A DNA stretch of 64,000 bases from JAZDCZ01 sp046757925 (GCA_046757925.1 JBHHZE010000009.1:1-64000); one strand, 5' to 3'; positions 1 to 6,963 are shown, counted from the first letter of the stretch. The notes: generated by a model not told the origin, from the letters alone. Numbers and translations: made by a program.

Positions 1-271
1 CGAAGCTCCCGCCTAGTTCAATAGGACCTAGGACGGGGACCAATGCCTGTACACCGATCTCTTCGTCACCACCCACATCGTTGGTGGCGTTGTACCCGAA
101 ATGCGCACCGACTTCTATGTCGGAGGTGCGCACCTGGCTCTGAGCTGGACCCAGGACCATCAACTGAAAGATGACAATTAGGCCGAGTACTCGAACAAAC
201 CCTGCCGTCTGCCGAAACCCGTTCCTGAAAAACGGATTTCGTCGTTGCCGACACCTGAAGAGTTTTCTCAC
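1..271 (-). CDS. Exported protein, N-terminal part (partial at left edge)
   Basis: The gene runs off the left edge, so only about 90 codons are visible. I chose a GTG start at 271 because a GGAGG ribosome site lies 10 bases upstream (about 281-286). The frame then gives an Arg-rich start, a hydrophobic stretch and a likely signal-peptidase site after the motif GPAQSQ. After cleavage the text reads VRTSDIEVGAHFGYNATNDV, which is typical of the first strand of a small outer-membrane beta-barrel. No ATG opens this frame, so a search restricted to ATG would miss it. Outer-membrane location is inference from the signal peptide and the alternating pattern. The family is not recognised. Confidence 0.6.
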   Translation of the reverse strand, partial: MRKLFRCRQRRNPFFRNGFRQTAGFVRVLGLIVIFQLMVLGPAQSQVRTSDIEVGAHFGYNATNDVGGDEEIGVQALVPVLGPIELGGSF

Positions 272-291
272 TATTACGGTTCCTCCATTCT

Positions 292-729
292 TTACTTGCG
301 CAGTACTACTTCGACCAGTACGCCACCAAACGTTGCACTACCAAGCAGCTCGTCTGTGCCAATCGTAAACGCCATGTCCCGCACAAACGTGTCCGCGTTC
401 TGTGTGAACCGGATCGTGTTATTGACTCGTGCCCACGTTCCCGCAAGATCCGCGTCTAGGTCAGTGCCAGGTGTGTCACCTCCTCCGGGTACGAACAACC
501 TCCCGCTGGTCGTTCCATCTTGGGCCAGGTCGATTGCCAAGCTGGCGCCCAGTGCGAGTTGGTCCGTCACCGTTCCTGCGTCGGTCGTTCTGAACGTCAT
601 CGCCGAGTATTGCCCAACGACGGAGCTGGCAGGTGGAGACGTTGCGGTGCCGTCACCGCCGCATGCAGCAAGCGTCAGCGACAGAAGTACCGTAGCAATG
701 GTGTAGTGGGCCGTTCTCATGCCTTCCAT
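292..729 (-). CDS. Putative lipoprotein, function unknown
   Basis: A short N-terminus and hydrophobic segment lead to the lipobox LTLAAC followed by GGDG, so this is a probable lipoprotein, most likely anchored after Lol sorting. The mature part (about 120 residues) is rich in Thr, Gly and Asp and includes FVPGGGDTPGTDLD; it looks like a small secreted beta-rich domain. Two in-frame ATGs are possible, at 729 and 720. A GGAGG at 734-738 is 4 bases from the first and 13 from the second, so the start is uncertain by three codons. The next gene on this strand starts at 271, suggesting co-transcription. No family is recognised. Confidence 0.65.
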   Translation of the reverse strand: MEGMRTAHYTIATVLLSLTLAACGGDGTATSPPASSVVGQYSAMTFRTTDAGTVTDQLALGASLAIDLAQDGTTSGRLFVPGGGDTPGTDLDADLAGTWARVNNTIRFTQNADTFVRDMAFTIGTDELLGSATFGGVLVEVVLRK

Positions 730-809
730 GAATCCTCCAATAGCATCCCACACCGCCCTTCGCATTGCCGCCACTCGGTGTTGAAGAACTGCCGTTCTAC
801 GAAACGTCG

Positions 810-1580
810 TCAATTGAAGCACGACATTGCTCCAGAACTGACTGTGATATTCAGTGTTGCTGAGCCAGGACGGCCGTGGGCATCAAACACGTCCAGTACC
901 AAGGGGAAACTCTGAGTACCCGTATCCACGTTTATGGAGCTACCGCTCCCAATCGGCTGCATGTTGTTTTTCCAATTGAATGTGTACGGAGCGGTCCCGC
1001 CGGTAGCGCTCCCAGTATACAAGCAATAGTCGTTCGGCTGTACAAGGCTAGGTCCGGAAATAGATACCGAGCCGGGAGGTAGAGGATCCGGAGGAGGGGG
1101 ACAGGTGGGCATTTGGGTACCCATATTCCTAAAGTCCACAAAGGCGGTACCGCCACTCGGATCGGTCGTCTTTTGAATTCGGAATTCGGCAGGCCCAGTA
1201 CCGGGGAAACATCCAGGCGGCGATCCCGTGAGCGTGAAGACTCCCACGAAATCGTCGCCGGACGTGAAGTTGTTTATTAGGTACCTCCCAGTCGACTTCA
1301 GCGCATTGAGAAGGGTCTCAACTAAAGGATTACCGTTTGAGGTGTGGATTACTATCATGATATCGGGAAACATGTTGTTCGCTTCATTTCCATCAGTTTG
1401 GTCTGGTTCAGGGGGCCTACCACTAGACAATTTGCACGGCGAGTTGCCTGGATCATCCTCCCACATATGGAGCTCCAGGTCGGCACCCTCTTGAAGTTCA
1501 CTCTCACGGATCAGCAAAACATCACCGGACCAAGACTGACCGTCTTGGTTGTAGAAACATGGCCAAAAGCGCTCAATACT
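810..1580 (-). CDS. Ig/PKD-like domain protein, possibly 5'-truncated
   Basis: The frame is open from 1580 down to a stop at 810, but no ATG or GTG begins it; the first usable start is a TTG at 1517 (235 aa). It lacks a signal peptide although its composition is that of a secreted protein. A first half of unknown type (with GCFPGTGPAEFRI) is followed by a Pro-rich hinge (CPPPPDPLPPG). An Ig/PKD-like domain follows, about 85 residues, containing SATGGTAPYTFNWKNN and ending in SATLNITVSSG. Missing start and signal peptide suggest the 5' end has been lost, or that a non-standard start is used. The coordinates give the open frame; the extent of the real gene is uncertain. Confidence 0.4.
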   Translation of the reverse strand, partial: SIERFWPCFYNQDGQSWSGDVLLIRESELQEGADLELHMWEDDPGNSPCKLSSGRPPEPDQTDGNEANNMFPDIMIVIHTSNGNPLVETLLNALKSTGRYLINNFTSGDDFVGVFTLTGSPPGCFPGTGPAEFRIQKTTDPSGGTAFVDFRNMGTQMPTCPPPPDPLPPGSVSISGPSLVQPNDYCLYTGSATGGTAPYTFNWKNNMQPIGSGSSINVDTGTQSFPLVLDVFDAHGRPGSATLNITVSSGAMSCFN

Positions 1581-1740
1581 TTAGCCTCAATGGCTCGCCT
1601 GCGCGCCCCCGAAATCGGACAGATTTGCCCTCCAAAGGCCAAAACGGTCCGGATTTCCCGATGATGGGCGCAGAAACGGACCGGGTGGACCCTTGGGAAT
1701 GCGATGCCCATGTATTCAGATTTTGCGCATACCGGAGCTA

Positions 1741-2387
1741 ATGACGATGCCCAAGAGATCACCGCAAATAGCCGTCTGCGTCACAGATCAGCGTCCCCGA
1801 GAGCTGGTGCTCGACTGCGCGACCTCCGAGGGTGCCGTGTCGCAGGTTGTGTCAGTCGACTACTTATGGCACGTGTGCCACGATGAGCCGTTTGGGGTGG
1901 GACAGACGATGCCTTGGGATATCCTCGTCTACGACCTCGGGCCGCACGACGAAACGGCGGTCGAGTTGATAACGTGTCTAATGCAACACAGGCCTGAGCG
2001 ACAAGTGTTGATCTACACTCATCCCACGCCCGGGGTGGGAAAGCTTATTACCGCCGCACTCAAACTGGAGGGCGTTGCGCTAGTGCATCGGTTCGACGAC
2101 GGCCACGATAGACTCGAACTCCATCATGTACTGCAGGAACTGCTGACCCACCGGCCGGCTCGACTGATTCATACACTGATCGGACTGTTAACGGGGAGCA
2201 CCCCAAGACGGGGGGACAGTTTTATTGGGCAAGCCCTGGAGCAAGTTCGCACCACTGCTCCGATTGGGTCAGTCACAGTGGCAGACATTTGCCACATCAT
2301 TGGTACCATGTGTTTCTGGCCTTCGCCGAGCGTTGCGGGGTACCTATGAAGCACGCTGCCCACCTTTTGCAGGATAGGGGTGCATGA
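1741..2387 (+). pseudogene. Receiver/AraC-like regulator, frameshifted near the 3' end
   Basis: The ATG at 1741 follows a GGAG-like site. The first ~130 residues resemble a degenerate receiver-like domain (DILVYDLGPHDETAVELI, RQVLIYTHPTP) and the remainder a helix-turn-helix region (VADICHII). In the starting frame the protein ends at 2349 with an unconvincing tail. One frame over, the DNA reads HVFLAFAERCGVPMKHAAHL and on to a stop at 2385-2387. That segment is amphipathic and is repeated at 4002-4080 with a single difference, which is synonymous in this frame (CGT/CGC Arg). This supports a frameshift near 2303-2309. A sequencing error would look the same. A complete AraC domain would have a second helix-turn-helix, which is absent. 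Confidence 0.5.
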
Positions 2388-2520
2388 GCGGCAGCAGTAG
2401 GGGCGACGCATGCGTCGCTCCTACTGCCTGACGACGGCTACACACCTCACCCACCCTAACGCACCTAGCATCTGAATGATGAGTCGAGGCCTGACGAGGC
2501 CTCGCTCGGCTGCTCAGTGC
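2309..2520. repeat. Left copy of a two-block repeat flanking the AAA ATPase gene
   Basis: Block A (2309-2443, 135 bp) matches 4002-4136 with one mismatch. Block B (2468-2520, 53 bp) matches 4200-4252 with three mismatches. The gap between blocks is 24 bp here and 63 bp in the right copy. Block A includes the 3' end of the frameshifted regulator and a 34-bp hairpin. The two copies bracket the ATPase gene and point the same way, as expected from a duplication or an insertion involving homologous ends. Confidence 0.85.
2394..2427. repeat. 34-bp hairpin (REP-like), left copy
   Basis: Two 17-base arms starting GCAGTAGG and ending CCTACTGC meet at GCGACGCA/TGCGTCGC with no loop; the only non-Watson-Crick position is a G facing T. 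It lies just past the stop of the regulator frame and may act as a bidirectional terminator or a dispersed palindromic repeat. No T-tract follows. An identical hairpin is at 4087-4120. Confidence 0.7.
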
Positions 2521-2540
2521 TTTTGTGGAGTCGTCCCCAT

Positions 2541-3740
2541 CTACAGCACCGACCAGCTATAGACGTTGATTCCGCGCCGCTTGTACGTGCGGTCGCCCCC
2601 GTAGATCAATGCCGCTGGAGCTTTGGGATCGTCTACTAGTCTCCTCCAGTACTCCAGTCCGGAGAAGAAATCAGCTGCGATCGTTTGGCCCGACTTGATC
2701 TCTACGGCCAGTAATTCCGATCCGGATTCTAGCAGCACGTCGATCTCGTGTCCTGCCGAGTCGCGCCAGAAATAGACATCCGGCTCCAGTCCGTGATGTA
2801 CATAATTTTTGACAAATTCCGATAGGATGAAACTCTCGAATACCGATCCGCGCGATGCGTGCATTCGCAAATCGTCGGGAGAGCGAATGCGGAGTAGGTA
2901 GCACAGCAGTCCGCTGTCCAAGAAGTACAGTTTGGGCCTCTTGACCAGCCGCTTGCTAAAGTTATGGTGATGCGGGCGCAGCAACTTGATCAAACAGCTG
3001 CTCTCCAGAATCGACAACCATCGCTTGGCCGTCACGTGTGAGATGCCGGCGTCATTGCCCAAAGACGAGAGGTTGAGTAGTTGGCCGTTCCGGCCGGCGC
3101 ACAGGCGAACGAAGCGACCGAAGGCCTCGAGATCACCCACGTTCTCGACCTGCCGCACGTCGCGCTCCACGTAGGTGAGATAGTAGTCCGCAAGCCAACG
3201 ACCAGGCTCCAGTTGCCGGTCGTGGATTCTGGGATAGAAGCCCGTGAATAGCACATTCATGAGATCGAGTCCGGTCGGTTGCTTTCGCCGGGGCATAACT
3301 CGGCCAATGCCGCTCAGTGCAATAGGAGATCGACGCTGCAACTCACTCCATGAGAATGGAAGCAGATGGAGGATCGCCGTACGGCCCGCAAGCGATTGAC
3401 TGATCGACCGCAGTAACAGAAAGTCTTGCGATCCTGTGAGAACGAAGCGACCAGGCGTGGGATCTTCATCCACCACCGTTTGGATGTAGGAAAACAGGTT
3501 CGGCGTGCGCTGGATCTCATCCAAGACAACAGGGCCGGTAAACTGGTCGAGGAATCCCCTGGGGTCCTCCGAAGCAAACGTCCTGAAATCGGGATCCTCC
3601 AACGACATGTGATCGTACTGCCGGAATACGGCCCTCACCAGCGTAGTCTTGCCAGACTGCCGAGGCCCCGTCAGGGTCACCACGGGGTATGCTTGGGCCA
3701 GCTTCCCCAGCAACGGCGCCAGGGTGCGCTTTAGGATCAT
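2541..3740 (-). CDS. ATP-binding protein, AAA_14 with DUF4143 C-terminus
   Basis: A 399-residue member of the AAA_14/DUF4143 family. Walker A is GPRQSGKT (residues 25-32), Walker B VVLDEIQ (71-77), followed by the sensor-like LTGSQ. The C-terminal part has the DUF4143 marks YFLDSGLLCYLL, FESFILSEF and HEIDVLLE...AVEIKSG; the last resembles a PD-(D/E)xK nuclease-like core. Family members are widespread in accessory DNA and their role is mostly unknown. I start at ATG 3740, not the upstream ATG at 3782, because the intervening codons are a 27-bp palindrome and the protein then begins MILKRTL as relatives do. No ribosome site fits, so the transcript may be leaderless. It lies between two copies of a repeat. 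Confidence 0.85.
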   Translation of the reverse strand: MILKRTLAPLLGKLAQAYPVVTLTGPRQSGKTTLVRAVFRQYDHMSLEDPDFRTFASEDPRGFLDQFTGPVVLDEIQRTPNLFSYIQTVVDEDPTPGRFVLTGSQDFLLLRSISQSLAGRTAILHLLPFSWSELQRRSPIALSGIGRVMPRRKQPTGLDLMNVLFTGFYPRIHDRQLEPGRWLADYYLTYVERDVRQVENVGDLEAFGRFVRLCAGRNGQLLNLSSLGNDAGISHVTAKRWLSILESSCLIKLLRPHHHNFSKRLVKRPKLYFLDSGLLCYLLRIRSPDDLRMHASRGSVFESFILSEFVKNYVHHGLEPDVYFWRDSAGHEIDVLLESGSELLAVEIKSGQTIAADFFSGLEYWRRLVDDPKAPAALIYGGDRTYKRRGINVYSWSVL

Positions 3741-3746
3741 GTTGTA

Positions 3747-3773
3747 CAATATGAATATTGAATATTCATATTG
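3747..3773. promoter_or_regulatory. 27-bp perfect palindrome, probable operator and promoter of the ATPase gene
   Basis: Two perfect 13-base arms (CAATATGAATATT and its complement) flank one central base, ending 6 bases before the ATPase start codon. On the minus strand, TTGCAA overlaps the outer arm and CATATT lies 17 bases further, which would place transcription initiation almost at the ATG. This is the most AT-rich spot in the region. It looks like an autoregulatory or repressor site covering the promoter; the binding protein is not known. Confidence 0.6.
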
Positions 3774-4001
3774 CAAGTACACGCCCGCAGCATGAGCCCG
3801 AACTCACCCCTACAGCATTGCCCCCAGCCGAAGGAGCTCCCTAGGTGGCTCACGTTGCTGCTCTGCCTCAAAGCACCTGCCGATATCGAGGTGACGCCAC
3901 AACCCTCCGACTATTACGGCGGCAAGCGCCTTCAAGCTACGAAAGGATCTAATCGGAAACCGCAGACTGCCTGGCAGGATGCTCGATGCCGAATTCAACA
4001 T

Positions 4002-4252
4002 TGTGTTTCTGGCCTTCGCCGAGCGCTGCGGGGTACCTATGAAGCACGCTGCCCACCTTTTGCAGGATAGGGGTGCATGAGCGGCAGCAGTAGGGGCGAC
4101 GCATGCGTCGCTCCTACTGCCTGACGACGGCTACACCGATGGGCGGCAGATCTCTGGATCCACCGGACGCGCTCCGCATCCACCTGAAGGGCACCGCGGG
4201 CATCCGAATGGTGAGTCGAGGCCTGACGAGGCCTCGCTCGGCTGCTTAGTGC
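4002..4252. repeat. Right copy of the two-block repeat
   Basis: Block A is 4002-4136 and block B 4200-4252, matching the left copy as described there. The 63 bp between blocks differ from the 24 bp in the left copy, so the blocks have diverged or been rearranged separately. Homology of block A begins abruptly at TGTGTTTCTGG in both copies. Confidence 0.85.
4087..4120. repeat. 34-bp hairpin, right copy
   Basis: Identical to the hairpin at 2394-2427: 17-base arms meeting without a loop, lying just downstream of the remnant stop codon at 4078-4080. Confidence 0.7.
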
Positions 4253-4259
4253 AGGAGGT

Positions 4260-4283
4260 GCGTCCTGTAAGGACGCTTTTCTT
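4260..4283 (+). terminator. Intrinsic terminator
   Basis: GCGTCC (4260-4265) and GGACGC (4271-4276) form a perfect 6-bp stem over a 5-base loop, followed by TTTTCTT. It faces the plus strand and would terminate whatever reads through the regulator remnant, protecting the oppositely oriented gene ending at 4342. Confidence 0.5.
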
Positions 4284-4341
4284 GGCCGAGCCGGTCCTTG
4301 TTAGGGCCGGACTCCTACAACGTTGACGCTTCGGGACGGCG

Positions 4342-4665
4342 CTACAGTTTGAGCAACGCTATGACCGTCCCCAACGTCCCCACCCAAAAGAGGAACATCC
4401 AACGGATCAGCCTGCTCTCGAGGCCCGAAAGCCTGGAGCTGAACTCGGCACGCAAGCCCGCGATCTCCTCGCGAAACTCCGCCTTGATCTCTGCCAGCCG
4501 TTGCTCCAGCTTAGCGTCAAAGCGCGCAAAGTTGACCTCGAATAACTCTCTGAACTCGGAGCGGTACGTCGCGTCCACTCTGTTGAACCAGTCTACCAGT
4601 TCATCGGCAATGCCGTGGCCGAGCTTGGCGTAAAACTCTTTGGAGAACTTGGCAGCAATTGGCAT
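4342..4665 (-). CDS. Tail-anchored coiled-coil protein, copy 1
   Basis: A 107-residue protein with a polar N-terminus (MPIAAKFSKEFYAKLGHGIA), a charged coiled-coil centre and a C-terminal membrane segment (about residues 88-107, LIRWMFLFWVGTLGTVIALL). It should sit in the inner membrane by its tail with the coiled coil in the cytoplasm. It is a close paralogue of the gene at 6393-6815; N- and C-terminal parts are nearly identical, while the central coil is shorter and less regular here. The layout recalls DUF1640-type proteins, but function is unknown. The promoter region is conserved between copies. The two genes bracket a HAD gene and a toxin-antitoxin pair. Confidence 0.8.
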   Translation of the reverse strand: MPIAAKFSKEFYAKLGHGIADELVDWFNRVDATYRSEFRELFEVNFARFDAKLEQRLAEIKAEFREEIAGLRAEFSSRLSGLESRLIRWMFLFWVGTLGTVIALLKL

Positions 4666-4702
4666 TCATACCCCACAGAGGTTGTGTTGCTGCCACTGTA
4701 CA

Positions 4703-4731
4703 AAGATACGCTCGGCGGGGCCTAACCGAAA
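4703..4731 (-). promoter_or_regulatory. Promoter of coiled-coil gene copy 1
   Basis: On the minus strand TTTCGG (4726-4731) and TATCTT (4703-4708) are 17 bases apart, 38 bases or more before the start codon. The same two hexamers at the same spacing precede the paralogue at 6393-6815, while the spacer has changed. This conservation is the main support. Confidence 0.45.
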
Positions 4732-4823
4732 TAGCACGGTACGGTCCCGGATCATTGCGCTCTGTCCACCCGGCAAAGGCGAGATTGGAATGGCGGAACT
4801 GCGGAAGCAGAAAACAGACGGGG

Positions 4824-5522
4824 TCAGTTGTTCAGATCCTCAACTATTCGCGGAACATCCCATATGTCTCTGGCGCGTGGAAAGTCATAGCCTGCCAGAA
4901 CCTCTTCGGAGACGGCCTCGTGTTCCCACACGGTGCTGTAAGGCACGTGAATCGCATGGGCGCCTGCATCGAGTACCGGCAGGATATCGGACTTGAGTGA
5001 ATCGCCCACCATGACGAACTCGTGAGGTTTCACATTTTTCCTTGTCGCGATCGTTTGGTAGGTCGAGCACGTCTTCTCCGTTACAACCTCCACATCGCTA
5101 AAGAGATCACCCAGTCCCGAACGTGCGAGCTTCGATTCCTGATCGAACAGGTCGCCCTTGGTGACGAGCATGACATAATGCTCCCTCGCGAGTTGTGCTA
5201 CTGTCTCCTCTACGCCATCCAGCAGACACACTGGCGCAGCGAGCATTTCCTTGGCGAAATTCATGATCTCCTGAACCTCGCCACCACTTATGCGGCCTTC
5301 GGTGAGTTCGATCGCGGTCTCGATCATCGACAACGCAAAACTCTTTATGCCGTAACCGAAGTGTCGGAGATTCTTGATCTCCGTGTCGTAGAGCCGCTCC
5401 TCTACCCACTCGGGATCGTGATAGCCTGATAGAAAATCGCGGAAGCGGTTTTTCGTCTGCGTGAACAACGGCTCGTTGTGCCACAGTGTGTCGTCTGCAT
5501 CCAGTGCTACGATCTTGATCAT
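4824..5522 (-). CDS. HAD-superfamily hydrolase
   Basis: A 232-residue HAD phosphatase-like protein. Motif I is ALDADDTLW (DxD nucleophile/acid at residues 7 and 9), motif II lies in MLVTKGD, and motif IV in VMVGDSLKSDI with a conserved Lys before it. A four-helix C1-type cap follows motif I. The pattern resembles YjjG-like nucleotidase and phosphoglycolate phosphatase relatives; the substrate cannot be read from sequence. I take the ATG at 5522; the frame stays open upstream to 5681, but those codons look non-coding. It is transcribed away from the toxin-antitoxin pair and is separated from the coiled-coil gene by 158 bases. Confidence 0.8.
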   Translation of the reverse strand: MIKIVALDADDTLWHNEPLFTQTKNRFRDFLSGYHDPEWVEERLYDTEIKNLRHFGYGIKSFALSMIETAIELTEGRISGGEVQEIMNFAKEMLAAPVCLLDGVEETVAQLAREHYVMLVTKGDLFDQESKLARSGLGDLFSDVEVVTEKTCSTYQTIATRKNVKPHEFVMVGDSLKSDILPVLDAGAHAIHVPYSTVWEHEAVSEEVLAGYDFPRARDIWDVPRIVEDLNN

Positions 5523-5673
5523 GGCAAAGGGTAATTCCACTTGCGAATTCCGGCAAACGAGCCTGCGGCTCGGACGCACGTCTAGACCTCGCCCCGTTTT
5601 CGGTTGCCCCATTCCCTTTCCCCATCCCGAAAAAACCCAATATCCTGCCGGGATCCATCGCAAATTGACCACC

Positions 5674-5702
5674 TTGACCAACTGGTCGGAAGTGAGTAGA
5701 TT
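5674..5702 (+). promoter_or_regulatory. Promoter with operator-like palindrome for the toxin-antitoxin operon
   Basis: TTGACC (5674-5679) and TAGATT (5697-5702) are 17 bases apart, a good sigma-70-type match, ending 22 bases before the antitoxin start. A short palindrome, GACCAACTGGTC (5676-5687), overlaps the -35 element and spacer, and TGGTC recurs at 5703-5707. Antitoxins of this type normally bind such sites together with the toxin, so autoregulation is likely. Confidence 0.55.
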
Positions 5703-5724
5703 GGTCTAGTTAGTCAGGAGCGCT

Positions 5725-5970
5725 ATGTCCAAGCCAGTCAATATCTACGAAGCCAAGACCCGCCTGTCGGAATTGGTCGAGCGTGCCGCCTCCGGCGAGG
5801 AGATCATCATTGCCCGGGCCGGCAAGCCACGCGCCCGCTTGGTGCCGATGCCCAATGCCGGGGCGCCGCGGGAACCCGGCGGCTGGGAAGAAGGGGTGTG
5901 GGTGGCGGATGACTTCGATGCGCCGCTCCCGGCCGACATCCTGTCAGCGTTCGAGGGTGACTCACCCTGA
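5725..5970 (+). CDS. Phd/YefM-family antitoxin
   Basis: An 81-residue antitoxin. The N-terminal DNA-binding fold has the usual text: NIYEAKTRLSELVERAASGE followed by IIARAGKPRARLVP. The Trp/Asp-rich C-terminal tail (GGWEEGVWVADDFDAPLP) would wrap the toxin and block its active site. An AGGAG ribosome site lies 5 bases before the ATG. Its stop codon overlaps the toxin's apparent start, so the pair is translationally coupled with the antitoxin first. It should repress its own promoter at the palindrome upstream. Assignment to a VapB-type partner of a PIN toxin is secure from context. Confidence 0.92.
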   Translation: MSKPVNIYEAKTRLSELVERAASGEEIIIARAGKPRARLVPMPNAGAPREPGGWEEGVWVADDFDAPLPADILSAFEGDSP

Positions 5971-6341
5971 GGCTCCTGCTCGACACCCACGTGGTCATCT
6001 GGTGGCGCCAGAACGCCCCACAGTTGAGCGCCGAGGCCCGGGAGGTCATCGCCGCTGCCCCACTGGTATACGTGAGCGCCGCATCTGCCTGGGAGGTCGC
6101 CATCAAGATTGCGCTGGGTAAGCTGCGAATTCCGGGAGCCTTCGGGCAGGCTGTAGAAGACAGTCAGTTCACCAAGCTACCCGTGGATTTCGACCACGCG
6201 GCCACGGCCGGCTCATTGCCCACCCACCACACCGACCCATTCGACAGAATGCTCATCGCACAAGCTCGGCTGGAAGCTCTCGTGATCGTGACTCACGACC
6301 GCAACTTTGATCCGTACGATGTGCCCATAGTCTGGACATGA
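5967..6341 (+). CDS. vapC: PIN-domain ribonuclease toxin (VapC-type)
   Basis: A PIN-domain toxin, a metal-dependent RNase expected to cut tRNA or other RNA when freed from its antitoxin. The expected acidic residues are present: Asp in LLLDTH, Glu in ASAWEVAIK, Asp in DPFDRML and Asp in VTHDRNFD. The first of these lies upstream of the only GTG in frame (5991), and a stop at 5958-5960 limits the frame. A CTG at 5967 overlapping the antitoxin stop (CTGA) is therefore the likely start and gives 124 residues, the normal size; relatives begin MRLLLDTH with ATG. Either CTG is used or the toxin is poorly made. Adjacent to its antitoxin. Confidence 0.85.
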   Translation: MRLLLDTHVVIWWRQNAPQLSAEAREVIAAAPLVYVSAASAWEVAIKIALGKLRIPGAFGQAVEDSQFTKLPVDFDHAATAGSLPTHHTDPFDRMLIAQARLEALVIVTHDRNFDPYDVPIVWT

Positions 6342-6392
6342 CCCTTCGGGGCACCCGCCGGGCTCATGCAAAGTTGACACTTGGGAATGGGG

Positions 6393-6815
6393 CTACAGTT
6401 TGAGCAACGCTATGACCGTCCCCAACGTCCCCACCCAAAAGAGGAACATCCAGCGGATCAGCCTGCTCTCGAGGCCCGAAAGCCTACTGTCCAACTCCGC
6501 TTTGATCTCCCCAAGCCGTCGCTCCACCTTGGCCTCGAACTGCACGAGCCGCTGCTCGATCTTGGCCTCGAACTGCGCGAGCCGCTGCTCCAACTTGGCC
6601 TCGAACTGCGCGAGCCGCTGCTCCAACTTGGCCTCGACCTGTACGACCCGTTGCTCCAGCTTCGCATCAAATCGTGCGAAGTTGACCTCGAACAGCTCTC
6701 TGAACTCGGAGCGGTACGTTGTGTCCACCTTGTTGAACCAGTCTACCAGTTCATCGGCAATGCCGTGGCCGAGTTTGGCGTAGAACTCCTTGGAAAACTT
6801 GGCAGCAATTGGCAT
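6393..6815 (-). CDS. Tail-anchored coiled-coil protein, copy 2, with hendecad repeats
   Basis: A 140-residue paralogue of the protein at 4342-4665, with the same N-terminus and C-terminal membrane tail (residues 121-140). The centre (residues 50-104) has five 11-residue units of the type EAKLEQRLAQF; at DNA level they are 33-bp tandem repeats, at least two of them almost identical. Hendecads form a slightly right-handed coiled coil. Copy 1 keeps only one clear unit, so the coil length changes by whole repeats. Function is unknown; oligomerisation at the inner-membrane surface is inference. A GAGG site lies 5 bases before the start. It is convergent with the toxin gene. Confidence 0.82.
   Translation of the reverse strand: MPIAAKFSKEFYAKLGHGIADELVDWFNKVDTTYRSEFRELFEVNFARFDAKLEQRVVQVEAKLEQRLAQFEAKLEQRLAQFEAKIEQRLVQFEAKVERRLGEIKAELDSRLSGLESRLIRWMFLFWVGTLGTVIALLKL
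6504..6668. repeat. 33-bp tandem repeats inside the coiled-coil gene
   Basis: Five in-frame 33-bp units encode the 11-residue coiled-coil motif. The central units (about 6568-6633) are near-identical and the outer ones diverged, a pattern of recent unit duplication by slippage or unequal exchange. Confidence 0.75.
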
Positions 6816-6853
6816 TCATTCCTCACAGAAGGTTGTGTTGCTGCCACGGTACA

Positions 6854-6882
6854 AAGATACGCTCGGCCGGGCGTAACCGAAA
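6854..6882 (-). promoter_or_regulatory. Promoter of coiled-coil gene copy 2
   Basis: TTTCGG (6877-6882) and TATCTT (6854-6859), 17 bases apart on the minus strand, match the equivalent site of copy 1. Homology between the two loci ends shortly beyond it (about 6895 versus 4745), so the promoter was duplicated with the gene. Confidence 0.45.
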
Positions 6883-6963
6883 TAGCGCAGGACGGTACCT
6901 AATTCCTGCATTTGTGCCTTTACGAGAACGGCCGAGGACGGTGAAAGACGGTCGAAGACGCCC

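Larger units (their letters stand above)
3783..4341. other. Gene-poor stretch with regulator remnant, repeats and a terminator
   Basis: There is no convincing complete gene. From 3893 a frame without a start codon is open to a stop at 4078-4080. It ends in the same helix (VFLAFAERCGVPMKHAAHLL) as the frameshifted regulator upstream, so it is probably a 3' remnant of a paralogue. The DNA before it (about 3830-4001) gives no recognisable protein on either strand. The remainder holds the right-hand repeat blocks, a hairpin terminator and a GC-rich inverted repeat near 4291-4312. Confidence 0.5.

Noticed and set aside
3810..4001. Minus-strand frame that resembled a transposase tail
   Set aside because: No motif could be matched and the opposite strand holds a remnant of the regulator; too weak to call.
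2309..4252. Terminal repeats of an insertion sequence
   Set aside because: The copies are direct, not inverted, and no transposase lies between; a duplication or homologous cassette fits better.
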